A DNA stretch of 56,045 nucleotides. Origin: an uncultured Aliivibrio sp. (lineage in GTDB: Bacteria; Pseudomonadota; Gammaproteobacteria; Enterobacterales; Vibrionaceae). This document shows positions 1-11,426 of the stretch, one piece after another (the first letter of the stretch is position 1; every line of letters starts with the position of its first letter). The notes beneath the pieces are model-generated. The model did no database searches, had not been told where the DNA came from, and was given only the letters and a program-made list of their open reading frames with translations. The translations under genes and the position numbers were made by a program. The stretch covers positions 1 through 56,045 of the forward strand of contig NZ_CAMLHO010000025.1 in the NCBI RefSeq assembly GCF_946479765.1, written 5' to 3'.

Positions 1-49
1 CGGCGCCAGAACCTAAATCTGGTGCGTCTACCAATTCCGCCACGTCCGC
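1..49 (-). tRNA. tRNA-Leu (UAG), partial
   Basis: Read on the minus strand, this is the 5' half of a leucine tRNA: acceptor strand, the D-arm core GGTAGACGC, and an anticodon stem-loop whose loop TTTAGGT gives anticodon TAG. The variable arm, T-arm and 3' end lie beyond the left edge of the window. It sits about 100 nt downstream of tRNA-Met on the same strand, the same Met-Leu order as the metT-leuW operon of enterobacteria, so it is probably co-transcribed and processed from one precursor. Confidence 0.93.
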
Positions 50-149
50 GTTCTACTGTTTGATTATTAATAACATTAAGTTATTTAATCTACAAAGAGT
101 AGTTATTCTATATTTTAATCGGTGAATGGTAAACCAATTAAAAGTTGTA

Positions 150-226
150 TGGTGGCTACTACGGGATTTGAACCTGTGACCCCATCATTATGAGTGATGT
201 GCTCTAACCAGCTGAGCTAAGTAGCC
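150..226 (-). tRNA. tRNA-Met (CAU), elongator
   Basis: A complete 77-nt cloverleaf on the minus strand with encoded CCA. The acceptor stem is GGCTACT/AGTAGCC, the D-loop core is AGCTCAGCTGG, the anticodon loop CTCATAA gives CAT, and the T-loop is GGTTCAAATCC. The acceptor stem is fully paired from its first base and the sequence resembles elongator (metT-like) rather than initiator tRNA. It is the first gene of a tRNA operon that continues into tRNA-Leu. Confidence 0.96.
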
Positions 227-285
227 AAATTGTATCTTTCTTTCTAACTCGTCTCTCTTTCGCCTTAGCGGTGAGGACGGAGCGC

Positions 286-314
286 ATTATGCTTTTCTGA
301 GCCCTATGCGTCAA
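286..314 (-). promoter_or_regulatory. sigma-70 promoter of the tRNA-Met/Leu operon
   Basis: On the minus strand, TTGACG (-35, 314-309) and CATAAT (-10, 291-286) are separated by exactly 17 bp. A GC-rich discriminator (GCGCTCC) follows the -10, as in stringently controlled stable-RNA promoters, and an AT-rich run resembling an UP element precedes the -35. The start would be near 279, about 50 nt before tRNA-Met. I see nothing else in the 227-502 stretch. Confidence 0.82.
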
Positions 315-502
315 CACTTTTTTGAAAAAAATATAAATTCTTTGTTTGTTCGAACGGATTTTAATCAAAGCGTGCTTTTTATATGCAAATTAGGGTGAAT
401 TAGGGCAAATGAATAAGAATAAGAGTAGAAAATAAGAAGTAGTACTTAGGTGTAAATTGAATGGGAATGTATTTTAACTGTTTGAAATGTAGACAAGTAA
501 TA

Positions 503-531
503 AAAAGGCCAGCAAATATGCTGGCCTTTTT
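503..531 (-). terminator. Rho-independent terminator of pth-ychF
   Basis: A perfect stem, AAGGCCAGCA against TGCTGGCCTT, with a short loop and flanking A and T runs on both sides. It begins directly after the ychF stop codon. The symmetric runs would let it work in both directions. Confidence 0.9.
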
Positions 532-533
532 TA

Positions 534-1625
534 TTATACGTTGAAGCGGAAATGTACTACATCACCATCTTTAACGATGTAATCCTTTCCTTCAAGACGC
601 CACTTACCGGCTTCTTTAGCACCGCTCTCACCGTTAAATTCAATAAAGTTGTCGTAGCCAACCACTTCCGCACGGATAAAGCCTTTTTCAAAATCAGTAT
701 GGATCTTACCAGCTGCTTGTGGTGCAGTTGCACCTACAGGGATAGTCCAAGCGCGAACTTCTTTAACGCCAGCAGTAAAATATGTCTGTAACGCAAGTAG
801 ATCATAACCAGAACGAATTACACGGTTAAGACCAGGTTCTTCAATGCCCATATCAGCAAAGAATTCTTCACGATCTTCATCGTCCAGTTCAGATAGCTCT
901 GATTCAATCGCAGCACATACTGCGACAACTACGTTGTTTTCTGCTGCTGCATAATCACGAACAAGATCTAAGAATGGGTTATTTTCAAAACCATCTTCAG
1001 CAACGTTGGCAATATACATTGTTGGTTTTAACGTTAGGAAGTTAAGGTAAGAAACCGCTGCGATTTCTTCTTTTGAAAGTTCAACCGTACGAGCCATACC
1101 ACCTTCAGTGAATACTGGAAGTAGTTTTTCAAGTACTGAAATTTCAAATTTAGCCGCTTGATCGCCGCCTTTTGCTTTTTTCGCTTGACGTAGAATTGCG
1201 CGTTCACATGAATCTAAATCGGCAAGAGCAAGTTCAAGGTTGATGATTTCAATGTCTTCAATTGGTGATATTTTACCAGCAACATGAATGATATTGTCAT
1301 CTTCAAAACAGCGAACAACATGGCCAATAGCATCTGTTTCACGGATGTTAGCAAGGAATTTGTTACCTAGGCCTTCACCTTTAGATGCGCCAGCTACAAG
1401 ACCTGCAATATCAACAAATTCCATTGTAGTTGGAAGAATACGCTCTGGATTTACGATTTTAGCTAATGCGTCTAAACGTAGATCGGGAACCGGAACCATA
1501 CCTGTGTTTGGTTCGATAGTACAGAAAGGGAAGTTTGCCGCTTCGATTCCTGCTTTAGTTAGTGCGTTAAACAGTGTTGATTTACCAACGTTTGGAAGAC
1601 CAACGATTCCGCATTTAAAACCCAT
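534..1625 (-). CDS. ychF: Redox-regulated ribosome-binding ATPase YchF (OBG family)
   Basis: 363 residues, the usual length for YchF/OLA1. The P-loop GLPNVGKST is at residues 8-16, followed by the switch region and the G3 motif DIAGLV. The guanine-specificity motif is NVAE rather than NKxD, the family feature that lets it bind ATP. A TGS domain occupies the last ~85 residues (from about [11 protein letters not shown]). The protein binds ribosomes and is linked to stress and redox control in other bacteria. It lies 69 bp downstream of pth on the same strand, the widely conserved pth-ychF pair, and ends in a strong terminator. Confidence 0.96.
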   Translation of the reverse strand: MGFKCGIVGLPNVGKSTLFNALTKAGIEAANFPFCTIEPNTGMVPVPDLRLDALAKIVNPERILPTTMEFVDIAGLVAGASKGEGLGNKFLANIRETDAIGHVVRCFEDDNIIHVAGKISPIEDIEIINLELALADLDSCERAILRQAKKAKGGDQAAKFEISVLEKLLPVFTEGGMARTVELSKEEIAAVSYLNFLTLKPTMYIANVAEDGFENNPFLDLVRDYAAAENNVVVAVCAAIESELSELDDEDREEFFADMGIEEPGLNRVIRSGYDLLALQTYFTAGVKEVRAWTIPVGATAPQAAGKIHTDFEKGFIRAEVVGYDNFIEFNGESGAKEAGKWRLEGKDYIVKDGDVVHFRFNV

Positions 1626-1694
1626 GATGTAAACCTTATCTTTAGTTATACCAAGCTAAATAAAAATTTATTCAACAACTTATCCAGATTGGTA

Positions 1695-2285
1695 TTATTC
1701 AGCTTTGAATGTATGTAAACGATTTTGTGCTTTACTCAATCCGTCTTTAAGCAAGATATCTAAGCAGCGAGTAGATTCATCTACAGCAGCATCGATTAAT
1801 TCTTGCTCTTTGGTAGGCGCTTTTCCTAAAACAAAACCGGCAACTTTGTCTTTATGGCCAGGATGACCAATACCAATACGAAGTCGATAAAACTCTTTCG
1901 TGTTGGCTAATTTGCTAATAGTGTCACGTAAGCCATTATGACCGCCATGCCCACCACCTTTTTTGAATTTGGCAACACCAGGAGGAAGATCTAACTCATC
2001 ATGAGCGACTAAGATCTCTTCTGGCTTTATTTGGTAAAACTTAGCGACAGCAGCAATAGCTTTACCTGATAAATTCATAAATGTTGTTGGGATCAATAAA
2101 CGAAGATCTTGACCATTCGTTTGAATTCGACCAGTTAATCCTAAGAATTTAGTTTCTTCTCGCAAAGATATATTATGTACACGAGCGAGTTCTTCAACAA
2201 CCCACGCGCCTGCATTATGGCGAGTTCTTTTATATTCAAGACCAGGGTTTGCTAGTCCAACAAGAAGTTTGATTTGATTGCTCAA
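1695..2285 (-). CDS. pth: Peptidyl-tRNA hydrolase
   Basis: 196 residues, typical of bacterial Pth (~194). It releases tRNA from peptidyl-tRNAs that drop off ribosomes, an essential recycling step. The N-terminal motif [13 protein letters not shown], the catalytic histidine in [14 protein letters not shown] (around residue 23), the substrate-binding FMNLSG and the [11 protein letters not shown] loop are all present. It is the promoter-proximal member of the pth-ychF pair. The 5' region between the prs terminator and this gene contains a large nested hairpin (2306-2378) that may sit in its mRNA leader. Confidence 0.97.
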   Translation of the reverse strand: MSNQIKLLVGLANPGLEYKRTRHNAGAWVVEELARVHNISLREETKFLGLTGRIQTNGQDLRLLIPTTFMNLSGKAIAAVAKFYQIKPEEILVAHDELDLPPGVAKFKKGGGHGGHNGLRDTISKLANTKEFYRLRIGIGHPGHKDKVAGFVLGKAPTKEQELIDAAVDESTRCLDILLKDGLSKAQNRLHTFKAE

Positions 2286-2305
2286 AGACTTATATCTCTC
2301 TATTT

Positions 2306-2378
2306 GGATACTAATATCATTAATACACTTATCTAGTTCGTAATCGAACTAAAGACAATTAATGGTATTAGTATGTCC
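2306..2378. repeat. Nested inverted repeat (hairpin within hairpin) upstream of pth
   Basis: Outer arms ATACTAATATCATTAAT (2308-2324) and ATTAATGGTATTAGTAT (2358-2374) are complementary apart from one internal mismatch and extend to GGAC/GTCC-like ends. Between them sits a second perfect hairpin, TAGTTCG-TAAT-CGAACTA (2334-2351). It lies 21 nt before the pth start, after the prs terminator, so it could fold in the pth leader RNA or act as a cruciform in DNA. No T-run follows, so it is not an ordinary terminator. Confidence 0.7.
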
Positions 2379-2420
2379 CATTAAAAAGGCGCGCCATACT
2401 AACACAAGAATTCCAAATAC

Positions 2421-2450
2421 AAAAACGCCCCGCATATAGGCAGGGCGTTT
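2421..2450 (-). terminator. Rho-independent terminator of lolB-ispE-prs
   Basis: The stem AAACGCCC pairs with GGGCGTTT, with an additional GC pair inside. On the minus strand it is followed by a T-run (complement of the A-run at 2421-2425). It lies 20 nt after the prs stop. Confidence 0.88.
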
Positions 2451-2470
2451 GAATATTGTTTTGTTTGAAA

Positions 2471-3418
2471 TTAGTTATCAAACATTGCAGAAATTGACTC
2501 TTCGTTGCTGATGCGACGGATCGCTTCAGCTAGCATGCGAGAAAGGCTAAGCTCAGTAACTTTACCTGTTGCAGCCATCTCTTTAGATAGAGGAATTGAA
2601 TCAGTTACAATAACTTGGTCTATCACTGAGTTAGCGATGTTTTCTGCCGCAGAACCAGAGAATACAGCGTGTGTTGCGTAAGCAAATACACGTTTAGCAC
2701 CACGTTCTTTTAGGGCTTCAGCCGCTTTACATAATGTACCGCCAGTATCAATCATGTCATCTACGATAACGCAATCGCGACCGTCAACATCACCGATAAG
2801 GTTCATTACTTCAGAAACGTTAGCACGTGGACGACGCTTATCAACGATAGCGATATCGACATCACCTAACGCTTTAGCTGTTGCGCGAGCACGAACAACA
2901 CCACCTAAATCAGGAGAAACAACAACAGGGTTTTCTAGACCACGAGTACGCATATCATCAAGCAGTACAGGAGTACCGAAAATGTTATCTACTGGTACGT
3001 CGAAGAAACCTTGAATTTGTTCTGCATGTAGGTCGATAGTTAAAACGCGGTCAACACCAACGTTTGAAAGCATATCGGCAATAACTTTTGCAGTGATTGG
3101 AACACGAGCAGAACGTACACGACGGTCTTGACGAGCATAACCGAAGTAAGGGATTACCGCAGTAATACGGCCAGCAGAAGCACGGCGAAGTGCATCGATC
3201 ATCACTACTAATTCCATGATATTGTCATTAGTAGGAGCACAAGTCGACTGGATGATAAAAACATCACTACCACGTACATTCTCGTTAATTTGAACAGCGA
3301 CTTCGCCGTCAGAAAAACGATCTACAGTAGCGTCACCAAGTGAGATATATAGTCGATCAGCGATACGTTGCGCTAGTTCAGGAGTAGCATTACCAGCAAA
3401 TAGCTTCATGTCAGGCAC
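2471..3418 (-). CDS. prs: Ribose-phosphate pyrophosphokinase (PRPP synthetase)
   Basis: Makes PRPP from ribose-5-phosphate and ATP, the precursor for purines, pyrimidines, histidine, tryptophan and NAD. I place the start at the GTG at 3418 ([10 protein letters not shown]), giving 315 residues, the exact length of the E. coli enzyme. A GAGG Shine-Dalgarno lies 8 nt upstream, and the in-frame ATG 17 codons earlier has no family counterpart. Visible motifs are YARQDRRVR (ATP loop), the PRPP-binding loop [11 protein letters not shown], and the conserved C-terminus [13 protein letters not shown]. It follows ispE by 38 nt in the conserved lolB-ispE-prs order. Confidence 0.96.
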   Translation of the reverse strand: MPDMKLFAGNATPELAQRIADRLYISLGDATVDRFSDGEVAVQINENVRGSDVFIIQSTCAPTNDNIMELVVMIDALRRASAGRITAVIPYFGYARQDRRVRSARVPITAKVIADMLSNVGVDRVLTIDLHAEQIQGFFDVPVDNIFGTPVLLDDMRTRGLENPVVVSPDLGGVVRARATAKALGDVDIAIVDKRRPRANVSEVMNLIGDVDGRDCVIVDDMIDTGGTLCKAAEALKERGAKRVFAYATHAVFSGSAAENIANSVIDQVIVTDSIPLSKEMAATGKVTELSLSRMLAEAIRRISNEESISAMFDN

Positions 3419-3456
3419 GGTGGAAACCTCAGGGTTGCGTCCAAATTGTGAGAATT

Positions 3457-4323
3457 TTATATGTTGCATAATGATTTATACTCTTCCAGTTGGTGGTTGA
3501 GTGGTGAAGTATTCATACCTCGGGTGATAAATCCTGTTGCATTATCAGAGATTAAAGAGTAGACGTGCCTTGCTTCTTTTTCATTGTTAAATTCAGCAAA
3601 AACACAAGCACCTGTTCCGGTTAACCTTGATGGCGCATATTCTAACAGCCATGAAAGTTGGTAATCAACCTCTGGATACACACTTCTGACAATTTTTTCG
3701 CAATCGTTTTCGTGCGGAGCGTCCAAAAGTGCATTAAGTGATTGTTTTGGTGTGTTTCTAGTCAAGTCTGGATGGGTAAATACATCAACAGTAGAAATGC
3801 TTACTTCTGGCTTTATCAGTAGGTACCATAACTCTTTAGGGCAGGCTGGTTGTAGTTTCTCGCCAATGCCTTCAGCAAAGGCTGCAAAACCATGAACAAA
3901 AATAGGGACGTCTGCCCCTAATTTAACGCCTAAATCGGCTAATATCTCATTGCTTAAGTTTAGATCCCAAAGAAAATTTAAGGCAACGAGGACGGTTGCT
4001 GCATTTGATGAGCCACCTCCAATACCACCGCCTATAGGTAATATCTTTTCTATTTCAATATGAGCGCCAAAAGAACATTGAGTGTGTTGTTGAAGTATCG
4101 TCGCTGCTTTCCAGATCAAATTATCTTCTGTTTTTACTCCAGGGATATCAGGGGATAACGTAATTTCATTCGATTGGCTTGCTGTGATAGTGAGATAATC
4201 GCACAGGTCGATGAACTGAAATAAAGTTTGCAGTTCATGGTAACCGTTGGCTTGTTGGCCATTAATATAGAGAAATAAGTTTAATTTGGCTGGTGAGGGC
4301 CAGCGTGTTGATGTTGTGATCAT
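3457..4323 (-). CDS. ispE: 4-diphosphocytidyl-2-C-methyl-D-erythritol kinase
   Basis: GHMP-family kinase of the MEP isoprenoid pathway; it phosphorylates CDP-methylerythritol at the 2-hydroxyl using ATP. The start at 4323 gives 288 residues beginning [20 protein letters not shown], matching the family N-terminus. It also makes the ATG overlap the lolB TGA stop as ATGA, indicating translational coupling. The GHMP ATP loop [16 protein letters not shown] (around residues 97-112) and the C-terminal [10 protein letters not shown] motif are intact. A start five codons upstream is possible but lacks family support. Confidence 0.95.
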   Translation of the reverse strand: MITTSTRWPSPAKLNLFLYINGQQANGYHELQTLFQFIDLCDYLTITASQSNEITLSPDIPGVKTEDNLIWKAATILQQHTQCSFGAHIEIEKILPIGGGIGGGSSNAATVLVALNFLWDLNLSNEILADLGVKLGADVPIFVHGFAAFAEGIGEKLQPACPKELWYLLIKPEVSISTVDVFTHPDLTRNTPKQSLNALLDAPHENDCEKIVRSVYPEVDYQLSWLLEYAPSRLTGTGACVFAEFNNEKEARHVYSLISDNATGFITRGMNTSPLNHQLEEYKSLCNI

Positions 4324-4934
4324 TGAGAAACAGTCCAATTTGAAGCAATGATTTTAATGGTGGTATTTTGCTGAGTGAGTTTCATTGAATTAGGCAAAAG
4401 CATGTGCTCTTTTTCAATGTAACTATTGTAGCGTAAGTGCCAATTAGTTTGGCCTATTTGCTTAGCTAAATGTTCTACAGTGTTTAGTTCATTGAGTTGG
4501 AAATTATCGGCTGCGGTAGGGAGTCCCTTAATCCAATCTCCTAGATAACCAATTGGGAGGTTTAATCCAGTCAGTCCATACATTAATCGCCCAGGATCTT
4601 GTCCTTCAAATGTTTGACCATCACCCGTTTCAATAATGGTATGTCCTTCGGTCATTGAGGCTTTAATTACCGTTTGACCTAAAAAGGTCGTAAGTAATAA
4701 TTGGCTACTATCCGGTTTTTGTATCCATTGAAAATTTAAGCTGTGACGCTCTTCTGGCGATTGATAACCAATCTTACCTGTGACCTGATAATTTATAATG
4801 CTTTCTATTTGAGTTTGATGCTTGTCCCAACGAGTCGATTGTTGCGGTGTTAATGGGACACTAGAACAGGCATTAAGAAAAAGAGTTACTATGAAAATAG
4901 CAAATGGAGAGCGAGTGAAACGAGAGCACATCAT
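4320..4934 (-). CDS. lolB: Outer-membrane lipoprotein LolB
   Basis: Receives lipoproteins from the periplasmic carrier LolA and inserts them into the outer membrane; itself a lipoprotein. A hydrophobic signal sequence ends in the lipobox LNAC, followed by SS, which is compatible with outer-membrane sorting (no Asp at +2). The mature part carries the LolB-like WxxH start and the buried-barrel pattern NFQW...[11 protein letters not shown] chose the ATG at 4934 because GAGA lies 6 nt upstream; ATG at 4946 or 4931 is also possible, while the longer frame to 5021 would put about 50 residues before the lipobox. First gene of lolB-ispE-prs, divergent from hemA. Confidence 0.9.
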   Translation of the reverse strand: MMCSRFTRSPFAIFIVTLFLNACSSVPLTPQQSTRWDKHQTQIESIINYQVTGKIGYQSPEERHSLNFQWIQKPDSSQLLLTTFLGQTVIKASMTEGHTIIETGDGQTFEGQDPGRLMYGLTGLNLPIGYLGDWIKGLPTAADNFQLNELNTVEHLAKQIGQTNWHLRYNSYIEKEHMLLPNSMKLTQQNTTIKIIASNWTVSQ

Positions 4935-5114
4935 TAGAAATCTCATGCATAATTCGAAGTGGATTTTCAGATTGTAGCAAATTGTTAGCGTGTTTGGAGT
5001 TAAATAGTGTTTATTCGCCACTAATTTTCGGACAGAGTGGCCTGATGTCTTTTAAAATTCGGCCGCATCAAGTAAAATTCGCCCTTGTTGTTTTTTTATT
5101 GGTCTGTTTGCCGA

Positions 5115-6371
5115 ATGTCATTGCTTGTTATTGGAATCAATCATACGTCAGCCTCTGTTGATTTGCGGGAGAAAGTTGCTTTCTCACCAGACAAATTAAC
5201 CAAGGCGTTAGATGAATTAAAAAATAGTGATGCGATCCAAAGCGGCGTGATTCTATCGACCTGTAATCGAACTGAAATTTATTGCGAAGTAAAAGTTGGT
5301 ATTAGCAGTCGTTATGTTATCAACTGGATGGCAGAATTTCATGGTGTCTCTTTAGATATATTGATGCCAAGTATCTATGTTTATGAAGAGCAATCCGCAG
5401 TAAAACATTTAATGCGCGTATCGTGTGGATTAGATTCATTGGTATTGGGCGAACCGCAAATTTTAGGGCAAGTAAAAAAAGCCTTTGCAGATGCAAGAGA
5501 TCATAATGCCGTTGAAGGAACCATAGAGAAATTATTTCAGAGTGATTTCTCTGTAGCAAAACGGGTGCGTACTGAAACCAATATTGGTGGCAATGCGGTC
5601 TCAGTTGCTTATGCTGCTTGTATTCTAGCTCGTCAAATTTTTGAATCTCTTGCTAACTCTACGGTTCTTTTAGTGGGCGCTGGAGAAACCATTGAATTGG
5701 TTGCGAAACATTTAGATGCTGCTGGCTGTAAAAAATTAATTGTTGCTAACCGTACTAGAGAGAGAGCAATGGGGCTTGCAGAGCAGTTTAATGCGGATGT
5801 TATTAGCCTTCCTGAAATTCCAGAATATCTACCAAAAGCCGATATCATCATTAGTTCTACGGCCAGTCCATTGCCAATTATTGGTAAAGGGATGGTTGAA
5901 AGTGCGTTAAAGCAGCGCAAACATCAACCTATGTTGTTTGTTGATATTGCCGTCCCTAGAGATATCGAAGCGGAAGTGGCAGAATTGAATGATGCGTATC
6001 TGTATTCGGTAGATGATCTTAAATCAATTATTGATCACAATATTGAGCAGCGAAAAATTGAAGCGATTCAAGCGGAAGCTATCGTTAGTGAAGAGAGTGC
6101 AAGCTTTATGACTTGGATTCGATCTCGCCAAGCAGTGAATAGTATTCGTCAATATCGAACGAATTCAGAAGCAATTAGAACAGAATTACTACAAAAAAGT
6201 ATTCAAGCATTAGCTTCTGGCCAAAATGCCGAAAAAGTATTAGCAGAATTAAGTAATAAATTAACCAACAAACTCATTCATGCACCAACACTTGCGATGC
6301 AGCAGGCCGCCAAAAATGGTGAGCCAGACAAACTTGCTGTGATCCGTACTAGTATTGGTCTAGACAACTAA
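5115..6371 (+). CDS. hemA: Glutamyl-tRNA reductase
   Basis: First committed enzyme of C5-pathway tetrapyrrole synthesis: reduces glutamyl-tRNA(Glu) to glutamate-1-semialdehyde with NADPH. The start at 5115 ([13 protein letters not shown]) gives 418 residues, the E. coli length; the open frame extends 10 codons upstream without family support. The catalytic cysteine is Cys50 in [10 protein letters not shown]. The NADP-binding domain shows [10 protein letters not shown] (around residue 190), and the C-terminal dimerisation helix is complete. It is divergent from lolB and heads hemA-prfA-prmC-sirB2-sirB1-kdsA. With hemH (35575) the window holds the first committed and last steps of haem synthesis. 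Confidence 0.96.
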   Translation: MSLLVIGINHTSASVDLREKVAFSPDKLTKALDELKNSDAIQSGVILSTCNRTEIYCEVKVGISSRYVINWMAEFHGVSLDILMPSIYVYEEQSAVKHLMRVSCGLDSLVLGEPQILGQVKKAFADARDHNAVEGTIEKLFQSDFSVAKRVRTETNIGGNAVSVAYAACILARQIFESLANSTVLLVGAGETIELVAKHLDAAGCKKLIVANRTRERAMGLAEQFNADVISLPEIPEYLPKADIIISSTASPLPIIGKGMVESALKQRKHQPMLFVDIAVPRDIEAEVAELNDAYLYSVDDLKSIIDHNIEQRKIEAIQAEAIVSEESASFMTWIRSRQAVNSIRQYRTNSEAIRTELLQKSIQALASGQNAEKVLAELSNKLTNKLIHAPTLAMQQAAKNGEPDKLAVIRTSIGLDN

Positions 6372-6408
6372 GCGTAGCGTCGCTACCAACATAAAGAATC
6401 AATATTAT

Positions 6409-7497
6409 ATGAAAGCATCAATTCGAGTAAAACTAGAGACGCTGGTTGAGCGTTATGAAGAAGTTCAACATTTATTAGGTGATCCTGGAATTATTGGTGA
6501 TCAAAATAAATTCCGAGCTTTATCTCGTGAATACTCTCAATTGGAAGAAGTGACACAATGTTTCCAAGCGTACGAACAAGCTCGAGAAGACTTGGTTGCT
6601 GCTGAAGAAATGGCTCAAGAAGATGATGCTGAAATGCGTGAAATGGCGCAGGATGAAATTAAAGAAGCAAAAGGTGCCATTGAGCGCCTTACTGATGAAT
6701 TACAAGTATTGCTTATTCCAAAAGATCCAAACGATGAGCGTAACTGTTTCTTAGAGATCCGCGCTGGTGCTGGTGGTGATGAAGCGGGTATTTTTGCGGG
6801 TAACCTTTTCCGTATGTATTCTCGCTTTGCTGAGAAAAAAGGATGGCGTGTTGAGGTCATTAGTTCTCATGTTTCTGAACAGGGTGGCTTTAAAGAAATG
6901 ATCGCAAAAGTAAGCGGTGATGGTGTTTATGGCACGATGAAATTTGAATCAGGTGGTCACCGAGTTCAACGTGTACCAGAAACTGAATCGCAAGGGCGTG
7001 TACATACTTCAGCGTGTACTATTGCAGTAATGGCTGAGATCCCAGAAGCGGATTTGCCTGAGATTAAAGCATCTGATTTGAAAATCGATACCTTCCGTTC
7101 ATCAGGCGCGGGTGGTCAGCACGTTAACACCACCGATTCTGCTATTCGTATTACTCACTTACCAACAGGTACGGTAGTTGAGTGTCAAGATGAGCGTTCA
7201 CAGCATAAAAACAAAGCAAAAGCGATGTCGGTTCTTGCTGCTCGTATTATTCAAGCAGAACAAGCTCGTCGTGCTGCTGTTGTTTCTGATACGCGTCGTA
7301 ATCTATTAGGTTCTGGTGACCGTTCTGACCGTATTCGTACTTATAACTACCCACAAGGTCGTGTATCTGACCACCGTATCAACCTTACTATTTACCGCTT
7401 AAATGAAGTGTTAGAAGGTGATTTGGCGGCATTGATTGAACCTGTTGTATTAGAATACCAAGCAGACCAATTAGCAGCATTAGCTGAAAATAACTAA
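6409..7497 (+). CDS. prfA: Peptide chain release factor 1
   Basis: Reads UAA and UAG stop codons and triggers peptide release. 362 residues, normal for RF1. The GGQ motif, whose glutamine is methylated by PrmC, is in [10 protein letters not shown]. The tripeptide stop-codon selector in [12 protein letters not shown] reads P-E-T, where E. coli has PAT; the P-x-T pattern is retained. It starts 37 nt after hemA, and its TAA overlaps the ATG of prmC by one base, so the modifier and its substrate are translationally coupled. Confidence 0.97.
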   Translation: MKASIRVKLETLVERYEEVQHLLGDPGIIGDQNKFRALSREYSQLEEVTQCFQAYEQAREDLVAAEEMAQEDDAEMREMAQDEIKEAKGAIERLTDELQVLLIPKDPNDERNCFLEIRAGAGGDEAGIFAGNLFRMYSRFAEKKGWRVEVISSHVSEQGGFKEMIAKVSGDGVYGTMKFESGGHRVQRVPETESQGRVHTSACTIAVMAEIPEADLPEIKASDLKIDTFRSSGAGGQHVNTTDSAIRITHLPTGTVVECQDERSQHKNKAKAMSVLAARIIQAEQARRAAVVSDTRRNLLGSGDRSDRIRTYNYPQGRVSDHRINLTIYRLNEVLEGDLAALIEPVVLEYQADQLAALAENN

Positions 7498-8363
7498 TGA
7501 GCCAATCTATTGATGCGCTATTAAAGCATTCAATTCAATTGTTGCAACTTGAGGGGAGTGATTCTCCTCAAGTTGATGCGTCTGTTCTGCTGTGTCATGT
7601 TTTAGATAAACCAAGAAGCTACCTACTGACTTGGCCTGAAAAAGAGTTGACTGACGCAGAGCTAACTGCATTTGAATCACTACTTTCTCGTCGTCTCTCT
7701 GGCGAACCTATTGCTTATATCGTAGGCTATCGAGAATTTTGGTCACTACCGCTAAAAGTGTCTCCAACCACGCTTATTCCTCGGCCTGATACCGAGCGTC
7801 TTGTTGAGATTGCTCTCGATCATCTTGATGTTTCATCAACAAAAGTGCTGGATTTAGGAACAGGAACTGGTGCGATAGCATTAGCTATTGCTTCTGAGAT
7901 GCCAGCGCTTAGTGTCATTGGCGTTGATTATCAGCAAGATGCGGTTGAGTTAGCTCAAGACAATGCCAAAGATAACCATATTATGAATACTGAATTTCGT
8001 CAGGGAAGTTGGTTTGACCCAATTAAGCTCGGTGAACAGTTTTCTATTATTGTGAGCAATCCTCCTTATATTGACGGTAATGATCCCCATTTGTCTCAAG
8101 GTGATGTACGGTTCGAACCTCAGACTGCACTGGTTGCAGAGCAAGAAGGTTTTGCGGACTTAATTCATATTATGGAACACAGCCGTACTCATTTAGTTGA
8201 GAATGGTTGGTTGCTAATGGAGCATGGCTTTGAGCAAGGTAAACGACTGCGTACTTATTTTGAAGCGCATGGTTTTGTTAATGTCAAAACAGAACAAGAT
8301 TATGCAGGTAATGACCGTGTTACGTTAGGTCAATGGTCAGTAAACACAGAGAATAAAGGATAA
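7497..8363 (+). CDS. prmC: Release factor glutamine methyltransferase
   Basis: SAM-dependent N5-glutamine methyltransferase acting on the GGQ motif of RF1 and RF2. 288 residues. The SAM-binding loop VLDLGTGTGAIALAIA lies near residue 118, and the glutamine-binding NPPY motif is in IIVSNPPYIDG. The start overlaps the prfA stop (TAATG). Confidence 0.96.
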   Translation: MSQSIDALLKHSIQLLQLEGSDSPQVDASVLLCHVLDKPRSYLLTWPEKELTDAELTAFESLLSRRLSGEPIAYIVGYREFWSLPLKVSPTTLIPRPDTERLVEIALDHLDVSSTKVLDLGTGTGAIALAIASEMPALSVIGVDYQQDAVELAQDNAKDNHIMNTEFRQGSWFDPIKLGEQFSIIVSNPPYIDGNDPHLSQGDVRFEPQTALVAEQEGFADLIHIMEHSRTHLVENGWLLMEHGFEQGKRLRTYFEAHGFVNVKTEQDYAGNDRVTLGQWSVNTENKG

Positions 8364-8366
8364 TTC

Positions 8367-8750
8367 ATGTATACCGCTGTTAAACATATTCACCTATTTA
8401 TGATTGCTTGTAGCGTACTGCTATTTGTTGTTCGCTATGTATTAATGATGGTTGATTCAGATCTTCGTAATAAAGCATTCTTAAAACGAGTTCCTCATGT
8501 TGTTGATTCAGCGATGCTGTTAAGTGGTATTGCACTTATCTTTATTACTGGTTTTATTCCATTTACAGGTTCAGCTCCTTGGTTAACTGAGAAGTTGACG
8601 TGTGTAATGGTATATATCGCTTTGGCTTTTGTTACGTTGAACAATGGCAAAAATAAAGTATTTAAAACATTCGCCTTCTTTGGTGCATTAGGTTGGTTAA
8701 TGGTTGCTGCTAAAATTGCGGTAACTAAAGTACCAACGTTTTTGGGGTAA
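8367..8750 (+). CDS. SirB2-family inner-membrane protein
   Basis: 127 residues with about four hydrophobic segments (near residues 5-28, 48-68, 75-92 and 100-118), matching the SirB2/YchQ family. The molecular function of the family is unknown; the name comes from an old Salmonella report of increased invasion-gene expression. An AGGA Shine-Dalgarno precedes the ATG by 7 nt. It starts 3 nt after prmC and 2 nt before the SirB1-like gene, the same order as in E. coli (ychQ-ychA), so it is clearly part of the operon. Confidence 0.88.
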   Translation: MYTAVKHIHLFMIACSVLLFVVRYVLMMVDSDLRNKAFLKRVPHVVDSAMLLSGIALIFITGFIPFTGSAPWLTEKLTCVMVYIALAFVTLNNGKNKVFKTFAFFGALGWLMVAAKIAVTKVPTFLG

Positions 8751-8752
8751 CT

Positions 8753-10431
<1,679 letters not shown>

Positions 10432-10456
10432 TCGAATGCAACAAAGATAAATAAGA

Positions 10457-10492
10457 AAAAGCCCAAGAGAGATAACTTTCTTGGGCTTTTTT
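10457..10492. terminator. Bidirectional terminator between kdsA and cobA
   Basis: The stem AAGCCCAAGA pairs with TCTTGGGCTT, with A and T runs on either side. It lies between two convergent genes and can serve both. Confidence 0.9.
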
Positions 10493-10509
10493 GTGTTTGT
10501 TTTAAATAC

Positions 10510-11298
10510 TTATTCAGTATCTGCTGAGCTTGGTGAGAACCAATCTAACTTCTTATGTAATGTCGTTACACTGCCCACAACAATAAGTGATGGACTGATT
10601 GCTTTTTCTGCCATTTGAGCTAATTCTGAAATATTACCAGTAAATACTTTTTGTTTTGCCGTTGTCCCACGTTCAATAATGGCACAAGGCGTATCCGCGG
10701 CTAAACCGTGTTCAATCAATTGAGTCGAGATATTTGAGGATTGTTTTAATCCCATATAAAACACTAAGGTATTGTTTGAACGAACCAAAGCATCCCATTC
10801 AATTTCAGCCCCATTTTTTTGTACATGCGCGGTAATAAACTGAACGCTTTGAGCATGATCTCGATGGGTAAGGGGAATACCTGCATAAGAGGTTGCGCCT
10901 GCGGCCGCTGTAATACCGGGAACCACTTCAAATTGAACGCCATTCTCAGCCAGAGTCTCTAATTCTTCTCCACCACGACCGAAAATAAATGGGTCACCAC
11001 CTTTAAGGCGGACAACGTGCTTACCTTCTTGTGCTTTATCCACTAATAGTTGATTAATTTTGTCTTGCGGTACGAAGTGAAAATCGAGTTTTTTACCGAC
11101 ATAAATCATTTCAGCAGTGTCATTGGCCAGTGCAAGAATTTCTTTGGAAACAAGGCGGTCATAAACAACAACATCAGCTTGCTGTATAAGGCGGTAACCT
11201 TTTACGGTTAATAGGTCGGCATCACCAGGACCTGCACCAACAAGAGAAACAAATCCGTTTTCTTTTTTTTGCTCAGACTGAGCTTGAATACTTGGCAT
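10510..11298 (-). CDS. cobA: Uroporphyrinogen-III C-methyltransferase
   Basis: Methylates uroporphyrinogen III at C2 and C7 to precorrin-2, the branch point to sirohaem and cobalamin. The start at 11298 (MPSIQAQ) has AGGA 7 nt upstream and gives 262 residues, a stand-alone SUMT without the CysG dehydrogenase/chelatase domain. The glycine-rich SAM motif SLVGAGPGDADLLT, VVYDRLVS, RLKGGDPFIFGRGGEE, and PGITAAAGATSYAGIPLTHRD identify the family. It lies downstream of nirBDC, whose NirB product needs sirohaem, which suggests its role. A hairpin separates it from nirC. Confidence 0.94.
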   Translation of the reverse strand: MPSIQAQSEQKKENGFVSLVGAGPGDADLLTVKGYRLIQQADVVVYDRLVSKEILALANDTAEMIYVGKKLDFHFVPQDKINQLLVDKAQEGKHVVRLKGGDPFIFGRGGEELETLAENGVQFEVVPGITAAAGATSYAGIPLTHRDHAQSVQFITAHVQKNGAEIEWDALVRSNNTLVFYMGLKQSSNISTQLIEHGLAADTPCAIIERGTTAKQKVFTGNISELAQMAEKAISPSLIVVGSVTTLHKKLDWFSPSSADTE

Positions 11299-11354
11299 AA
11301 TAGATTCCTGCACCATGATTTTATTTCACTCTAGTATGTAAGAGTCGATAAACA

Positions 11355-11387
11355 AAATCACCCTTAATACTTGATTAAGGGTGATTT
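11355..11387 (-). terminator. Hairpin/terminator after nirC
   Basis: A perfect 14-bp stem, AAATCACCCTTAAT against ATTAAGGGTGATTT, with a 5-nt loop. On the minus strand it is followed by TTGTTT. It probably ends or attenuates the nirBDC transcript before cobA, and the sequence could also slow read-through. Confidence 0.8.
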
Positions 11388-11426
11388 AATTAGAATGAGT
11401 TATAACTAACTCTATTAATAAATATA

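Noticed and set aside
3419-3469. Longer prs start at ATG 3469
   Set aside because: It adds 17 residues absent from PRPP synthetases and overlaps ispE; GTG 3418 has a Shine-Dalgarno and the family length.
7027-7050. RF1 stop-codon selector region, considered abnormal because of P-E-T instead of P-A-T
   Set aside because: The P-x-T pattern is retained and the middle residue varies among RF1 proteins, so no functional change is implied.
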